Source: Bacteroidales bacterium UBA2714
Lineage (GTDB): Bacteria > Bacteroidota > Bacteroidia > Bacteroidales > P3
DNA length: 58,400 nucleotides
Direction of reading: 5' to 3'
Assembly (NCBI GenBank): GCA_002354035.1
Contig: DEKU01000044.1
Span: 1-58,400, forward strand
This document shows, one piece after another, positions 26,504 to 35,741 of this stretch (position 1 is the stretch's first letter; the number at the start of each line of letters is the position of its first letter). The notes under the pieces were generated by a model. That model ran no database searches and was not told where the DNA came from. It saw only the letters and a list, made by a program, of their open reading frames with translations. Made by a program: the position numbers and the translations under genes.

Positions 26504-27793
26504 ATGTTGACGGATAGCACAATGGAGCGATTGCGCGTACTGGCCGAGTCGGCCAAGTATGATGTGTCGTGCTCGTCGAGCGGCACGGTGCGGCGAGGCA
26601 AGCAGGGCATGGTGGGCAACACGGTGGGAGGTGTGGGCATCTGCCATTCCTTTGCCGACGACGGTCGCTGCATATCACTGCTGAAGGTGATGCTGACCAA
26701 CTATTGCATGTACGACTGCGCCTATTGCGTCAACCGCCGAAGCAACGACATCAAGCGGGCCACGCTCTCGGTCTCGGAGCTGGTGGACATCACGATGGAG
26801 TTCTACCGCCGCAACTATATCGAGGGGCTTTTCCTTTCGAGCGGAGTGGTGCGCAACCCCGACTATACCATGGAGCGCCTGGTGGCCATCGTGCGCAACC
26901 TGCGGACGGTGCAGCGCTTCAACGGATATATCCATCTCAAGAGCATCCCTGGTGCCTCTCAGGAACTGCTGAACGAGGCGGGACTCTATGCCGACCGCAT
27001 GAGTGTAAACATCGAGATTCCGCGCGAGGAGTCGCTCAAACTGCTGGCACCCGAGAAGAACCACCAAAGCGTGTTCCAGCCCATGCGGCTGATAGAGCAA
27101 GGGGTGATGGAGAACAAGGAAGACCGCCGCCGCTACCGCCATGCGCCACGTTTTGTGCCCGCCGGACAGTCGACACAGATGATTGTGGGCGCCACCAACG
27201 ACAGCGACCGCGATATATTGACGATGTCTTCAATGCTATATGGGCAGCCCACCATTCGGCGCGTGTATTATTCGGGCTATATCAGTGTCAACACCTACGA
27301 CCCGCGCCTCCCGGTGCTGAAGCAACCGCCACTGGTGAGGGAGAACCGGCTGTATCAGGCCGACTGGCTACTGAGATTCTATCATTTCAAGGTGGAGGAG
27401 ATTGTGGACGACACGCACCCCGATTTAGACCTCGAAGTGGATCCCAAGCTGGCCTGGGCACTGCGACACCCGGAGGCCTTCCCCATCGACATCAACACGG
27501 CCGACTATGAATGGCTGTTGCGGGTACCCGGGCTGGGCACGAAGTCGGCATGGCTCATCATCAACGCACGACGTTCCTGCCGCCTCACGTCCGAGCACCT
27601 GAGGAAGATGGGCGTGGTGATGAAGAAGGCCAAGTATTTCATCACCTGCCACGAGCTTTCCGCATCCACCCTGCAGCCCTTACGCGGCATCAACGAGCTG
27701 AGCCCTGAGAAGCTGCGCCCACTGCTCGTTTCGCCACGCCAGCGCAAACTGGCCGAGCAGGAGAAACAACTGACAATGGACTTTGGCGAATGA
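26504..27793 (+). CDS. Radical SAM protein, putative DNA modification/repair (UDG-linked type)
   Basis: This 429-aa protein has a radical SAM cluster C68-x3-C72-x2-C75 (NYCMYDCAYC), preceded by the family's N-terminal SCSSSGTVRRGKQGMVGN. The C-terminal part (about 325-360) contains a helix-hairpin-helix-like segment (INTADYEWLLRVPGLGTKSAW), a DNA-binding element. This matches the TIGR03916-type radical SAM proteins, which occur next to a DUF4130 protein often fused to uracil-DNA glycosylase; that partner is the next gene here, overlapping by 4 bp. A role in DNA repair or base modification is predicted for the family, but the substrate is unknown. Confidence 0.9.
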   Translation: MLTDSTMERLRVLAESAKYDVSCSSSGTVRRGKQGMVGNTVGGVGICHSFADDGRCISLLKVMLTNYCMYDCAYCVNRRSNDIKRATLSVSELVDITMEFYRRNYIEGLFLSSGVVRNPDYTMERLVAIVRNLRTVQRFNGYIHLKSIPGASQELLNEAGLYADRMSVNIEIPREESLKLLAPEKNHQSVFQPMRLIEQGVMENKEDRRRYRHAPRFVPAGQSTQMIVGATNDSDRDILTMSSMLYGQPTIRRVYYSGYISVNTYDPRLPVLKQPPLVRENRLYQADWLLRFYHFKVEEIVDDTHPDLDLEVDPKLAWALRHPEAFPIDINTADYEWLLRVPGLGTKSAWLIINARRSCRLTSEHLRKMGVVMKKAKYFITCHELSASTLQPLRGINELSPEKLRPLLVSPRQRKLAEQEKQLTMDFGE

Positions 27794-28578
27794 CGGTATA
27801 TGTTTTCGACGGAACAATGGATGGGCTTCTGACCGCCGTGTTCGACACATTCGACCAGCATGAGCAGCCCGAATCCCTGTTGACCACAGGCGATGCACTG
27901 CCGCTGTTTTGCGACAATGTGCATGAGGTTGTCACCGACGAGACCAAAGCCCGACGGGTGTGGGCAGGGCTGGAAAAAAGACTGAGCCGCGAGGCCGTGA
28001 GGCTCATTGCTGTGGGCTGGCTGTCGGAGATGAACGATTTGAACAGCCCGCTTTACCGCTACATCTGCAAGGTGTTCCGCCAGGAGGCCAGCGCGCCCAG
28101 CATTGAGCGAAACTATGCCGACCCCGATGTGTTGGAGGTGACCAACATAGCCCGCAAGGTGCTGCACGAGCAACTGCGTATGAAACAGTTCATCCGATTC
28201 CAGAAAGCGAAGGACGGCACATATCTTGCCGTGGTATCGCCCGACCACAATGTCCTACCGCTCATCACCGACCATTTTGCCGACCGCTTCAACGACCAGC
28301 CTTGGTTGATTTACGATGCCCACCGTCACTATGGCTATTATTACGAGGGGAAAGGACGACCTGTCCACATCACCTTCCAGGACGAGGAAGCGGTGCCTTT
28401 CAGCCTTGCTGACGGCAAGTTGAGGGATGAGGTGTTGAGCAGCGACGACCGCCTGCTGCAAGACCTCTGGCGCACCTATTTCAAAGCCATCTGCATCCGC
28501 GAACGCATCAACCCCCGCAAACAGCTGAACGACATGCCTCGCCGTTACTGGAAATATATGACCGAGAAAATGTGTTAA
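27790..28578 (+). CDS. DUF4130 (TIGR03915) putative DNA metabolism protein
   Basis: The 262-aa product begins MTVYVFDGTMDGLLTAVFD, the typical start of TIGR03915/DUF4130 proteins, and contains RYICKVFRQEASAPSIER, RMKQFIRFQKAKDGTYLAVVSPDHN and HYGYYYEGKGRP. In many bacteria this domain is fused at its C-terminus to a family 4 uracil-DNA glycosylase; here the protein stops at MTEKMC, so that domain is absent. It overlaps the radical SAM gene by 4 bp, as expected for an obligate partner. Function is unproven. Confidence 0.9.
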   Translation: MTVYVFDGTMDGLLTAVFDTFDQHEQPESLLTTGDALPLFCDNVHEVVTDETKARRVWAGLEKRLSREAVRLIAVGWLSEMNDLNSPLYRYICKVFRQEASAPSIERNYADPDVLEVTNIARKVLHEQLRMKQFIRFQKAKDGTYLAVVSPDHNVLPLITDHFADRFNDQPWLIYDAHRHYGYYYEGKGRPVHITFQDEEAVPFSLADGKLRDEVLSSDDRLLQDLWRTYFKAICIRERINPRKQLNDMPRRYWKYMTEKMC

Positions 28579-28650
28579 CGTGGGAATGTGTCAATACTTG
28601 AATGTGTAAGTCTAAGCAATCCCACAATCAAACAATCACTAAAACAAACT

Positions 28651-29553
28651 ATGATTATCAAAGAAATCCAAACAAAGGGCATCATGACGAAGTCGAACCT
28701 TCCAGTGGCGGACTTCTCGGTGAATCCCTACGTGGGCTGTGCCCATGCCTGCAAATACTGCTATGCCTCGTTCATGAAACGATTCGCCAACCACCCTGAG
28801 CCGTGGGGCGACTTTGTGGATGTGAAAGTGTGGCCCGACATCAAGAACCCCGGCAAGTATGCCGGCAAGGAGGCTTTCCTTGGGTCGGTGACGGACTGCT
28901 ATCAGCCCTGCGAAGCCAAATACAAGCGCACACGTGCTTTGCTGGAACAGCTGCAAGGCAGCGGAATCAGTATCAGCATTGCCACCAAGAGCGACCTCGT
29001 GTTGCGCGACCTTGACCTGATTAAGACCTTCCCAAATGCCCGCGTGTCGTGGAGCATCAACACGCTGGACGAGGACTTCCGCCGCGAGATGGATCGCGGC
29101 GTGAGCATCGAACGGCGGCTGGAGGCCATGCGTCAGTTCTACGAAGCAGGGGTGCAGACCACCTGTTTTATCTCCCCCATCTTTCCCGGCATCACGGACG
29201 TGGAGGCCATCATCCGCCGCGCCAAGGGACAGTGCAACCTGGTATGGCTGGAGAACCTGAACCTACGCGGCGACTACCGCGCCCGCATCCTCGACTGGGT
29301 GCATGTCCACCACCCCGAGCTGGACGGCCTTTATCACGACATATACGGCAGGAAAGACCGTTCCTATTGGAGCGAACTGGATGCCGACATGCGCCATTTC
29401 TGCGCCGAAGAAGGTCTGCCCTACGTCCGCAATGACGACAGCCGCCGAGCCCGCCACGGCGAGCCCCCAGTGGTGGTCAATTACTTCTATCACGAAGAAA
29501 TCGTCCACTCCACCCGCAACGAACAACTGCGGCAGACAAGAATCTGTTGCTGA
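28651..29553 (+). CDS. Radical SAM protein, spore photoproduct lyase-like
   Basis: This 300-aa protein carries the radical SAM cluster C30-x3-C34-x2-C37 (GCAHACKYC) after the N-terminus MIIKEIQTKGIMTKSNLP, typical of the SPL-related radical SAM family widespread outside spore formers. LGSVTDCYQPCE, ISIATKSDL and a long C-terminal region follow. Substrate is unknown; the relationship to DNA photoproduct repair is by family only. It lies 72 bp after the DUF4130 gene, with a short GAATGTGT-type repeat in the gap, and may belong to the same operon. I start at 28651 because the upstream frame lacks family similarity. Confidence 0.86.
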   Translation: MIIKEIQTKGIMTKSNLPVADFSVNPYVGCAHACKYCYASFMKRFANHPEPWGDFVDVKVWPDIKNPGKYAGKEAFLGSVTDCYQPCEAKYKRTRALLEQLQGSGISISIATKSDLVLRDLDLIKTFPNARVSWSINTLDEDFRREMDRGVSIERRLEAMRQFYEAGVQTTCFISPIFPGITDVEAIIRRAKGQCNLVWLENLNLRGDYRARILDWVHVHHPELDGLYHDIYGRKDRSYWSELDADMRHFCAEEGLPYVRNDDSRRARHGEPPVVVNYFYHEEIVHSTRNEQLRQTRICC

Positions 29554-29664
29554 CAAGTACTGCACGGCAGGTGCTATCCAGCAACACCAATTCCTGCCAT
29601 CACATGATGACACAAACAGGGAACACCCAAAGACCACGTTTGACAAACAAAAAACAACTTTAAT

Positions 29665-29695
29665 TTTGTCATTCCGATAATAATTCCTATCTTTG
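29665..29695 (+). promoter_or_regulatory. Full Bacteroidota promoter: TTTG-N19-TATCTTTG
   Basis: TTTG at 29665-29668 and TATCTTTG at 29688-29695 are separated by 19 nt, the best match to the primary-sigma consensus in the window together with the one at 42988-43018. It predicts transcription starting near 29701 into the structured RNA. Confidence 0.85.
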
Positions 29696-29701
29696 CAACA
29701 C

Positions 29702-29941
29702 AAATAATAAAAACATAATAACACACAACAAACAGAAAAACAAAGACATATAACATACAACACAAGCGTTTGCAATTTATTCGGCACTGCCTTGAAACCT
29801 AGGAAATTTCATCAGTAGTCATTTGATTTGAATAAGTCGTCAAACGTCCTGCGAAAGCGTGGACGTGACTTATCATCAAATGACGGGCGATTCCTAGGGC
29901 CCCAAGGCGTGGATAAGAAAACCTCCACGCTCTTTTATTGC
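29702..29941 (+). ncRNA. Candidate structured RNA / leader upstream of res-mod (copy 1)
   Basis: After an A/C-rich 5' segment, a rod hairpin forms: 29789-29794 with 29903-29908, 29798-29805 with 29891-29898 (8 bp), 29818-29827 with 29875-29884 (10 bp), 29832-29838 with 29867-29873 (7 bp), and an apical 29844-29849 with 29861-29866 near a GCGAAAGC loop. CGTTTG at 29767-29772 can also pair with CAAACG at 29841-29846, and TCCACGC at 29924-29930 with GCGTGGA at 29857-29863 or with the local copy at 29907-29913, which makes a terminator. It shares three sequence blocks with the element at 43203-43384. The region is non-coding in all frames. Independent small RNA or attenuating leader are both possible. 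Confidence 0.7.
29907..29937 (+). terminator. Terminator-like hairpin ending structured RNA 1
   Basis: GCGTGGA / TCCACGC (7 bp, 10-nt loop) is followed by TCTTTTATT. It lies between the only visible promoter and the res start at 30001, so it either ends a small RNA or attenuates res-mod. Confidence 0.75.
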
Positions 29942-30000
29942 CCCGCTGGAACAGCCCGCCGCCCGATAAAAAGCCACACGCAATAATACGCAGGATATGT

Positions 30001-33000
30001 ATGACAGATAAAGAGAAAAGTCCTATCCTCAACAATCCGTATGTAGAACCACAATGGTATTACGACACAGACAGTGAGGGTAACCTTAACTACGAGCGCA
30101 GACTCTCTGGCCGCAGGCCATTCACAAAAATAGTTGACATCAATCCACACTCGTCGACACAGATGGAACTGCTGCATGGGTCAGACATTACGGACAACGA
30201 CCCCGATGCCGCATTCATCAACCGTATGCGCAGTGAGGTAAAGATGTGGCGCGAAAGCGGATATCCCCATACAACACGTGTCACCCGCGAATTGCTTGAA
30301 TATTGGTTCTGCAACCCCGAGCGGCAGAACTTTCACAAACTGTTCTTCTGTCAGCGGGAGGCCGTGGAGACAGCCGTCTACCTGAACGAGGTGGCCGACT
30401 CCGACCCGAATATTGGTCGACACCTGCTCAACCAGCTATATGAACGGCAGAATGGAGTGAGCGACGACCCCGCCTACATTTTGCCTCGTATGGCATTCAA
30501 GATGGCAACCGGCACCGGCAAGACCGTGGTGATGGCCATGCTCATACTCTACCACTACTTGAATAAGCGCACATACCACAACGACACCCGTTTTGCCGAC
30601 CATTTCCTCATCGTGGCTCCGGGCATCACCATCCGTGACCGCTTGAGCGTGTTATTTGTAGAGGACAAGCGTAGCCCTAACGAGGCCAACGACTACTACA
30701 ACCGCCGTGGCCTTATACCCCAAGGCTATCGACAACTAATGGGAGGCCTCAATGCTGCGATTACAATAACCAATTACCACGTGTTTGAACCCAAGGTATT
30801 CAGCGGAAAGAAAAGCAGCCCATTGGATGGGAAACTGGTCTATAACAGAACAACCGGACAAATGGAGAAAAGCTCCGACCGAGAGCCTTTCAGCGCAGTG
30901 GCTTCGCGGGTGCTGGGGCGCAACATGAAAGGCAAGCGCATCATTGTAATCAACGACGAGGCGCACCACTGCTACTTGCCCCGCACGAATGAAAACCGCC
31001 AGAACGATGAAGAGACCCAAGAGGGCGAGACTGAGAACCTGAAAGCGATGGTATGGTACGAAGGGCTGCGACAGTTAAAAGCCTCTGGCTACAGGCTACA
31101 ACAAGTATACGACCTCTCCGCCACGCCCTATTATCTGAAAGGATCAGGCTATGAGCCTTACTCCCTTTTCCCTTGGGTGGTGAGCGATTTCGGACTGGTG
31201 GATGCCATTGAGAGCGGTCTGGTGAAAATACCCTTCCTGCCTGCTGCCAACAACAGTACATCCTTAGACGAGCCTAAACTGAGGAACATCTATGAGCATA
31301 TCCGCGCCGACCTGCCCAGGAAAGGCCAACGCGGCACCCGCCGTGCCGCAAAAGAGGAGGGCAAAGAACTGCCTAAAGGCGAACAGCCGCCACAGCTGCC
31401 CGAATTACTCAAAGTGGCACTGTCGCAATTTATCGACGACTACAACAAGTATAACGATGGATTGCGCAGCAGCGACGAGGCTTCCGCCAACCTTTTCACT
31501 ACCCCTCCGGTCTTTATAGTGGTGTGCAACAACACGACGGTGTCAAAAGAGGTGTATAAATATCTGGCTGGCTATGAGGCAAAAGATACCGAAGGAAAGA
31601 GCTACAATGTTGACGGCATGTTTCCCGTCTTCTCCAACTACAGCAACGGGATGCCAAAACAAAAGCCTCCCACTTTAATTATCGACAGCGAAGCCGTAGA
31701 CAACGCCACCGACATAATAGATGAGGAGTTTAAGAGGGTGTTCCATGACGAGATTGAGTCCTTCCGCCGCGAGTATTCCCTGCTGCACGGCAGTGGTAGT
31801 GCCGACCGGCTGACAGAAGGCGACATCCTGCGTGAGGTGGTCAACACCGTGGGAAAACCTGGCCAATTGGGTGGCCATGTGCGCTGTGTAGTCTCCGTGT
31901 CGATGCTCACTGAAGGATGGGATGCCAACACGGTGACCCACGTGTGCGGCGTGAGGGCATTTGGCAGTCAGTTGCTGTGTGAGCAGGTGGCGGGACGAGC
32001 CTTGCGCCGGGTGAGCTACGAGTTGCGCAAATACGATGCCGTCACAGGAGAAGAGCTGCCTGAAGACAGCAAACGGACAAAAGGCATTGTAGAAATGTTT
32101 CCACCCGAGTATGCCCACATCATCGGAGTGCCGTTTAAGACATTCAAAGGAGGTAGCACACCTCCACCCGCGTCGCCAAAGCCCAAAACACAGATCAGAG
32201 CCTTGCCCGAACGCAAAAAACTGGAAATAATCTTTCCGAATGTTGACGGCTACCGCTGCATCACCCCTGACGGAGAACTGAGGGCAGACTATACCGGCCA
32301 CTATAAATTCCGTCTCAACTTTATCGATATTCCCACAGAGACCACCCTGGGCAATGCTTTTGACGACAAACGAGTGGTTCTGAAAAGCGATTACAAAGAG
32401 TTGCGCGATGCACAAGTCATATATGAACTGACACGTCGCCTGATACACTATAAATACAGCAATAACGATGGACGGCAATTCCAACTGTTCGGACAATTGA
32501 AACAAATTGTCCAACAGTGGTACGACACCCAGATAGAGATACTCGGTGGCGACGGCAGCACAGAGCAACGGCGATTGGTGCTGTTTTGGGATCCCAAAGC
32601 CACAAGCGAAAATATCTATGATGGCATACGCAAGGCGAACGAGGCAACCGAACGCATCACTGCAGTATTGAACTACTACAACCCCACGGGCAGCAGCACC
32701 CACGTATTCGGCTATACCTCCAAGCCTGTCTATCCCACCACAAAAAGCCATGTCAACTATATGGTGGCAGACACCGAAAGTTGGGAACAGCTGGCAGCAA
32801 AAACAATGGAAGAATCAGAACACGTGCGCTGCTATGTGAAAAATCACTTCCTCGGCTTCTACATTCCCTATTGGGAGAACGGGCAAGAGCACCGCTATAT
32901 GCCCGACTTTATAGCCCGTGTGACAACTCCGCAAGGCGAAGAGGTAAGTCTGGTGATAGAAATCAGTGGCTTCTGCAACGACCGCACGGGCAGCAAGGAT

Positions 33001-33138
33001 ACCAAACGATACTACGTAGAGAACTATTGGATACCCGCTGTCAACAACCTCGACAGTTATGGTCGATGGGCTTTTCTGGAAATGACCGACATAGACAATA
33101 TAAAAGCCATCCTCAACAATAAAATCAAGCAACTATGA
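30001..33138 (+). CDS. res: Type III-like restriction endonuclease subunit (Res)
   Basis: This 1045-aa SF2 translocase/nuclease forms a restriction complex with the methyltransferase encoded next. Walker A is MATGTGKT near residue 172, the DEAH-type motif II is INDEAHHCY near 316, and motif VI contains EQVAGRALRR. The C-terminal nuclease region reads MPDFIARV (D969) then VIEISG (E987, S989): the D and E of PD-(D/E)xK are present, but the lysine position is Ser. The ending PAVNNLDSYGRWAFLEM resembles the BPTD_3080-type restriction enzymes, in which this motif is similar. ATG 30001 is preferred over an upstream start that would run into the terminator hairpin. It overlaps mod by 4 bp. Confidence 0.9.
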   Translation: MTDKEKSPILNNPYVEPQWYYDTDSEGNLNYERRLSGRRPFTKIVDINPHSSTQMELLHGSDITDNDPDAAFINRMRSEVKMWRESGYPHTTRVTRELLEYWFCNPERQNFHKLFFCQREAVETAVYLNEVADSDPNIGRHLLNQLYERQNGVSDDPAYILPRMAFKMATGTGKTVVMAMLILYHYLNKRTYHNDTRFADHFLIVAPGITIRDRLSVLFVEDKRSPNEANDYYNRRGLIPQGYRQLMGGLNAAITITNYHVFEPKVFSGKKSSPLDGKLVYNRTTGQMEKSSDREPFSAVASRVLGRNMKGKRIIVINDEAHHCYLPRTNENRQNDEETQEGETENLKAMVWYEGLRQLKASGYRLQQVYDLSATPYYLKGSGYEPYSLFPWVVSDFGLVDAIESGLVKIPFLPAANNSTSLDEPKLRNIYEHIRADLPRKGQRGTRRAAKEEGKELPKGEQPPQLPELLKVALSQFIDDYNKYNDGLRSSDEASANLFTTPPVFIVVCNNTTVSKEVYKYLAGYEAKDTEGKSYNVDGMFPVFSNYSNGMPKQKPPTLIIDSEAVDNATDIIDEEFKRVFHDEIESFRREYSLLHGSGSADRLTEGDILREVVNTVGKPGQLGGHVRCVVSVSMLTEGWDANTVTHVCGVRAFGSQLLCEQVAGRALRRVSYELRKYDAVTGEELPEDSKRTKGIVEMFPPEYAHIIGVPFKTFKGGSTPPPASPKPKTQIRALPERKKLEIIFPNVDGYRCITPDGELRADYTGHYKFRLNFIDIPTETTLGNAFDDKRVVLKSDYKELRDAQVIYELTRRLIHYKYSNNDGRQFQLFGQLKQIVQQWYDTQIEILGGDGSTEQRRLVLFWDPKATSENIYDGIRKANEATERITAVLNYYNPTGSSTHVFGYTSKPVYPTTKSHVNYMVADTESWEQLAAKTMEESEHVRCYVKNHFLGFYIPYWENGQEHRYMPDFIARVTTPQGEEVSLVIEISGFCNDRTGSKDTKRYYVENYWIPAVNNLDSYGRWAFLEMTDIDNIKAILNNKIKQL

Positions 33139-35723
33139 GCAAACCGCATAAACCTGTCGAGGCCATACGCCACACGGGCGATACCCGAGCCTCTATCCCA
33201 ACCTCCGAGCTGGCGGGCAGCGAGGCCGCAGCCAATCCCGACGAAGGCAAAAGCCGCTATGGCACATTCTGCCACGAATTTAATCGTGGAGACGACCCTG
33301 AGCTGTACTGGCTTGGAAAATACAACAATGACGATGAAAGCACCCAACGAGCCGACTTGCGGGTAGACATCCGCAGCCTATATGTCCACGAGCAGATACG
33401 CCCCGAGCAGATGATAAACAGCCTCTACCGCATACGGGAAGACAAAGGGAACAAAGAACAGGTGAGCCTGTTCGACCAAGAGGGATTTGAGGCAAGCAAT
33501 GTGGTGGAAGACGAACTGGCGCGGGTGACGGAATACTACCGCCATACCGACAAGTGGAAGAACCGATTGATACAAGGCGACTCGCTGTTAGTGATGAACT
33601 CGTTGCTCAACCGTGAGGGGATGGCCGGCAAGGTGCAGTGTATCTATATGGACCCACCCTACGGCATCAAGTATGGCAGCAACTGGCAGATGAAACTCAA
33701 CAGCCGCGACGTGAAGGACAACGACCAAAGCGTCAGCGGCGAGCCAGAGACGATCAAGGCCTTCCGCGACACCTGGGAGCTAGGCATCCACAGCTACCTC
33801 AGCTATCTGCGCGACCGCCTCGTCTTAGCCCACAAACTGCTCACCGACAGCGGCAGCATGTTTGTACAGATAAGCGATGAGAACGTCCACCTCGTCCGCA
33901 GCATTATGGACGAAGTATTCGGTAGCGAGAACTTTGTGAGTTTAATACCGTTCAGAAAGAAACTAATGCCTCTTGGTGCAACTACTTTAGAAAGCATGTG
34001 TGATTTTATCATCTGGTATGCAAAAGACATTAAAAGCATAAAATACAACACACTATTTAAAAAGTCCATACCTCGTATCGAGTCCAGGTGGACAAATGTC
34101 CTAATGCCCGATGGCGAAAGAAGAAAACTTACTCAAAAAGATGATATAACAAAACTGCCTAATGGAAGTAGAGTGTATCGTTTAGTATCTCAACGAGCAC
34201 CGTCATTTTCTGAAAACAACGTCTTTGAATATCCATTTGAGGGAAAGATTTTCCTCCCACCCCAAGGGGGGTGTTGGGTTACAACAAAAGACAAAATGGA
34301 TAAGCTGAAGGATCTCGACAGACTCGAGGCTGAAGGCGATAATCTTAGTTATCGATATTACCATGATGATTTTCCTTATTCGAAAGTAAATAACTTTTGG
34401 GATGATACTTCTCCTGTACAGGGAAAACAATATGTTGTTCAAACATCTATTTTACCCATCCAGCGTTGCATCCTTATGACTTCTGACCCCGGTGACTTGG
34501 TGCTTGACCCGACGTGTGGCAGCGGCACTACGGCCTACGTGGCGGAGCAGTGGGGACGACGGTGGATTACCATCGACACCAGCCGCATCGCCCTCAATAT
34601 CGCCAAGAAGCGTCTCACCACCGCTGTTTATCCCTACTACGAGTTGTTCGACAAAAGCCCCGACCCCGACATTCGGCATGGGTTCGTCTACAAGACCGTG
34701 CCACACATCACGCTGAAGAGCTTGGCCAATAACGAGCCTGCCGAAGAGGAGGTGTTGTATGACCAACCCCTCGAAGACAAGAAACGGATGCGCGTCAGCG
34801 GGCCTTTTACCGTGGAGACTTTACAAAGCTACGATGTGACGACCCCTGAAGACCTGGAGAATCGGCCTGACGAGGCAGAAGAGGCCTTGCGTTTCCAACA
34901 GCGCATTTTCGACCACTTGCAGGCCAACGGCATCCGCAACGGTGACAGCACCCAGCAAGCCAAGTTCCACAATGTGGAGGAAACCGGCAACCCTTATCTC
35001 AACGCCCGAGGCTACTATCGAGACGATGAAGGTCGCGAGCGTCTGGTCTATTTCCATATTGGGCCAAAGTTCGGAACAGTGAGCAAACAGGCAGTAAACA
35101 AAGCTGTACAGGAGTTCCGCGAAACCAAGCTGCAAGAGGGAGCTTCGTGGTTGGTGCTGCTGGGATTCTCGTTTGAAGACTCCATCAACGACAAAGACTA
35201 TAACCTCGGCCAATACAGAGTCAGCAAGGTGAGGATGCACGACGACCTGATGCAAGACGGGCTGCTGAAGAAGGACAACAAGGCTGGCTCGTTCATCACC
35301 ATCGGCGAGCCTGACATCGCCCTCATCAAGGACAACGACAGTAGCTGCCATGTGGAGATTCGAGGCCTTGACATCTACGACCCTATCCACGACGATGTGA
35401 AAGCCCGTTCAGTAGAGGACATCGCCTATTGGGAATTGGACAGCAACTACAGCGGCCAACAGTTCGTGGTGCATAGCATGCACTTCTGCGGTGGCGACAA
35501 AAAGGTGTTTGACGCCTGGAGGAAAGGACTCGACAAGGCCGCTTCGGATTTGGCGAAGAGAAATGCGGAACGCACCCTACGCATCGAGATGGATGATGAG
35601 TTATGGGAAAGACTTTACGGATTCGAAAGCGAACCCATCCCATACGAAAAAGGCCGCAAAGTAGCTGTAAGGGTGGTAAGTCAATTTGGTGAGGAATGCA
35701 CCAAAATCCTTGTCATGGATTAG
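33135..35723 (+). CDS. mod: Type III-like adenine-specific DNA methyltransferase (Mod)
   Basis: This 862-aa beta-class N6-adenine methyltransferase modifies and recognises the target site for the Res partner. Motif IV is YMDPPYG at about residue 171, and SAM motif I is DPTCGSGTTAYVAEQWG near residue 458, the beta-class order with the target-recognition domain (TRD) in between. The TRD, about 33930-34475, is distinctly AT-richer than the flanks. A C-terminal region of about 350 residues, typical for partners of this Res type, follows. It starts within the res stop (ATGA). The target sequence cannot be predicted. Confidence 0.92.
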   Translation: MSKPHKPVEAIRHTGDTRASIPTSELAGSEAAANPDEGKSRYGTFCHEFNRGDDPELYWLGKYNNDDESTQRADLRVDIRSLYVHEQIRPEQMINSLYRIREDKGNKEQVSLFDQEGFEASNVVEDELARVTEYYRHTDKWKNRLIQGDSLLVMNSLLNREGMAGKVQCIYMDPPYGIKYGSNWQMKLNSRDVKDNDQSVSGEPETIKAFRDTWELGIHSYLSYLRDRLVLAHKLLTDSGSMFVQISDENVHLVRSIMDEVFGSENFVSLIPFRKKLMPLGATTLESMCDFIIWYAKDIKSIKYNTLFKKSIPRIESRWTNVLMPDGERRKLTQKDDITKLPNGSRVYRLVSQRAPSFSENNVFEYPFEGKIFLPPQGGCWVTTKDKMDKLKDLDRLEAEGDNLSYRYYHDDFPYSKVNNFWDDTSPVQGKQYVVQTSILPIQRCILMTSDPGDLVLDPTCGSGTTAYVAEQWGRRWITIDTSRIALNIAKKRLTTAVYPYYELFDKSPDPDIRHGFVYKTVPHITLKSLANNEPAEEEVLYDQPLEDKKRMRVSGPFTVETLQSYDVTTPEDLENRPDEAEEALRFQQRIFDHLQANGIRNGDSTQQAKFHNVEETGNPYLNARGYYRDDEGRERLVYFHIGPKFGTVSKQAVNKAVQEFRETKLQEGASWLVLLGFSFEDSINDKDYNLGQYRVSKVRMHDDLMQDGLLKKDNKAGSFITIGEPDIALIKDNDSSCHVEIRGLDIYDPIHDDVKARSVEDIAYWELDSNYSGQQFVVHSMHFCGGDKKVFDAWRKGLDKAASDLAKRNAERTLRIEMDDELWERLYGFESEPIPYEKGRKVAVRVVSQFGEECTKILVMD

Positions 35724-35741
35724 ACACAATGGGCTACGCTA

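Noticed and set aside
29702..29941. Retron msr-msd, tmRNA, RNase P or SRP RNA
   Set aside because: There is no reverse transcriptase gene, no T-loop or tag frame, and no RNase P or SRP signature motifs. 6S-like RNA remains open but the large central bubble is not evident.
29938..30000. Upstream start for res
   Set aside because: The extra residues lie in the structured RNA/terminator region; the ATG at 30001 starts the conserved sequence.
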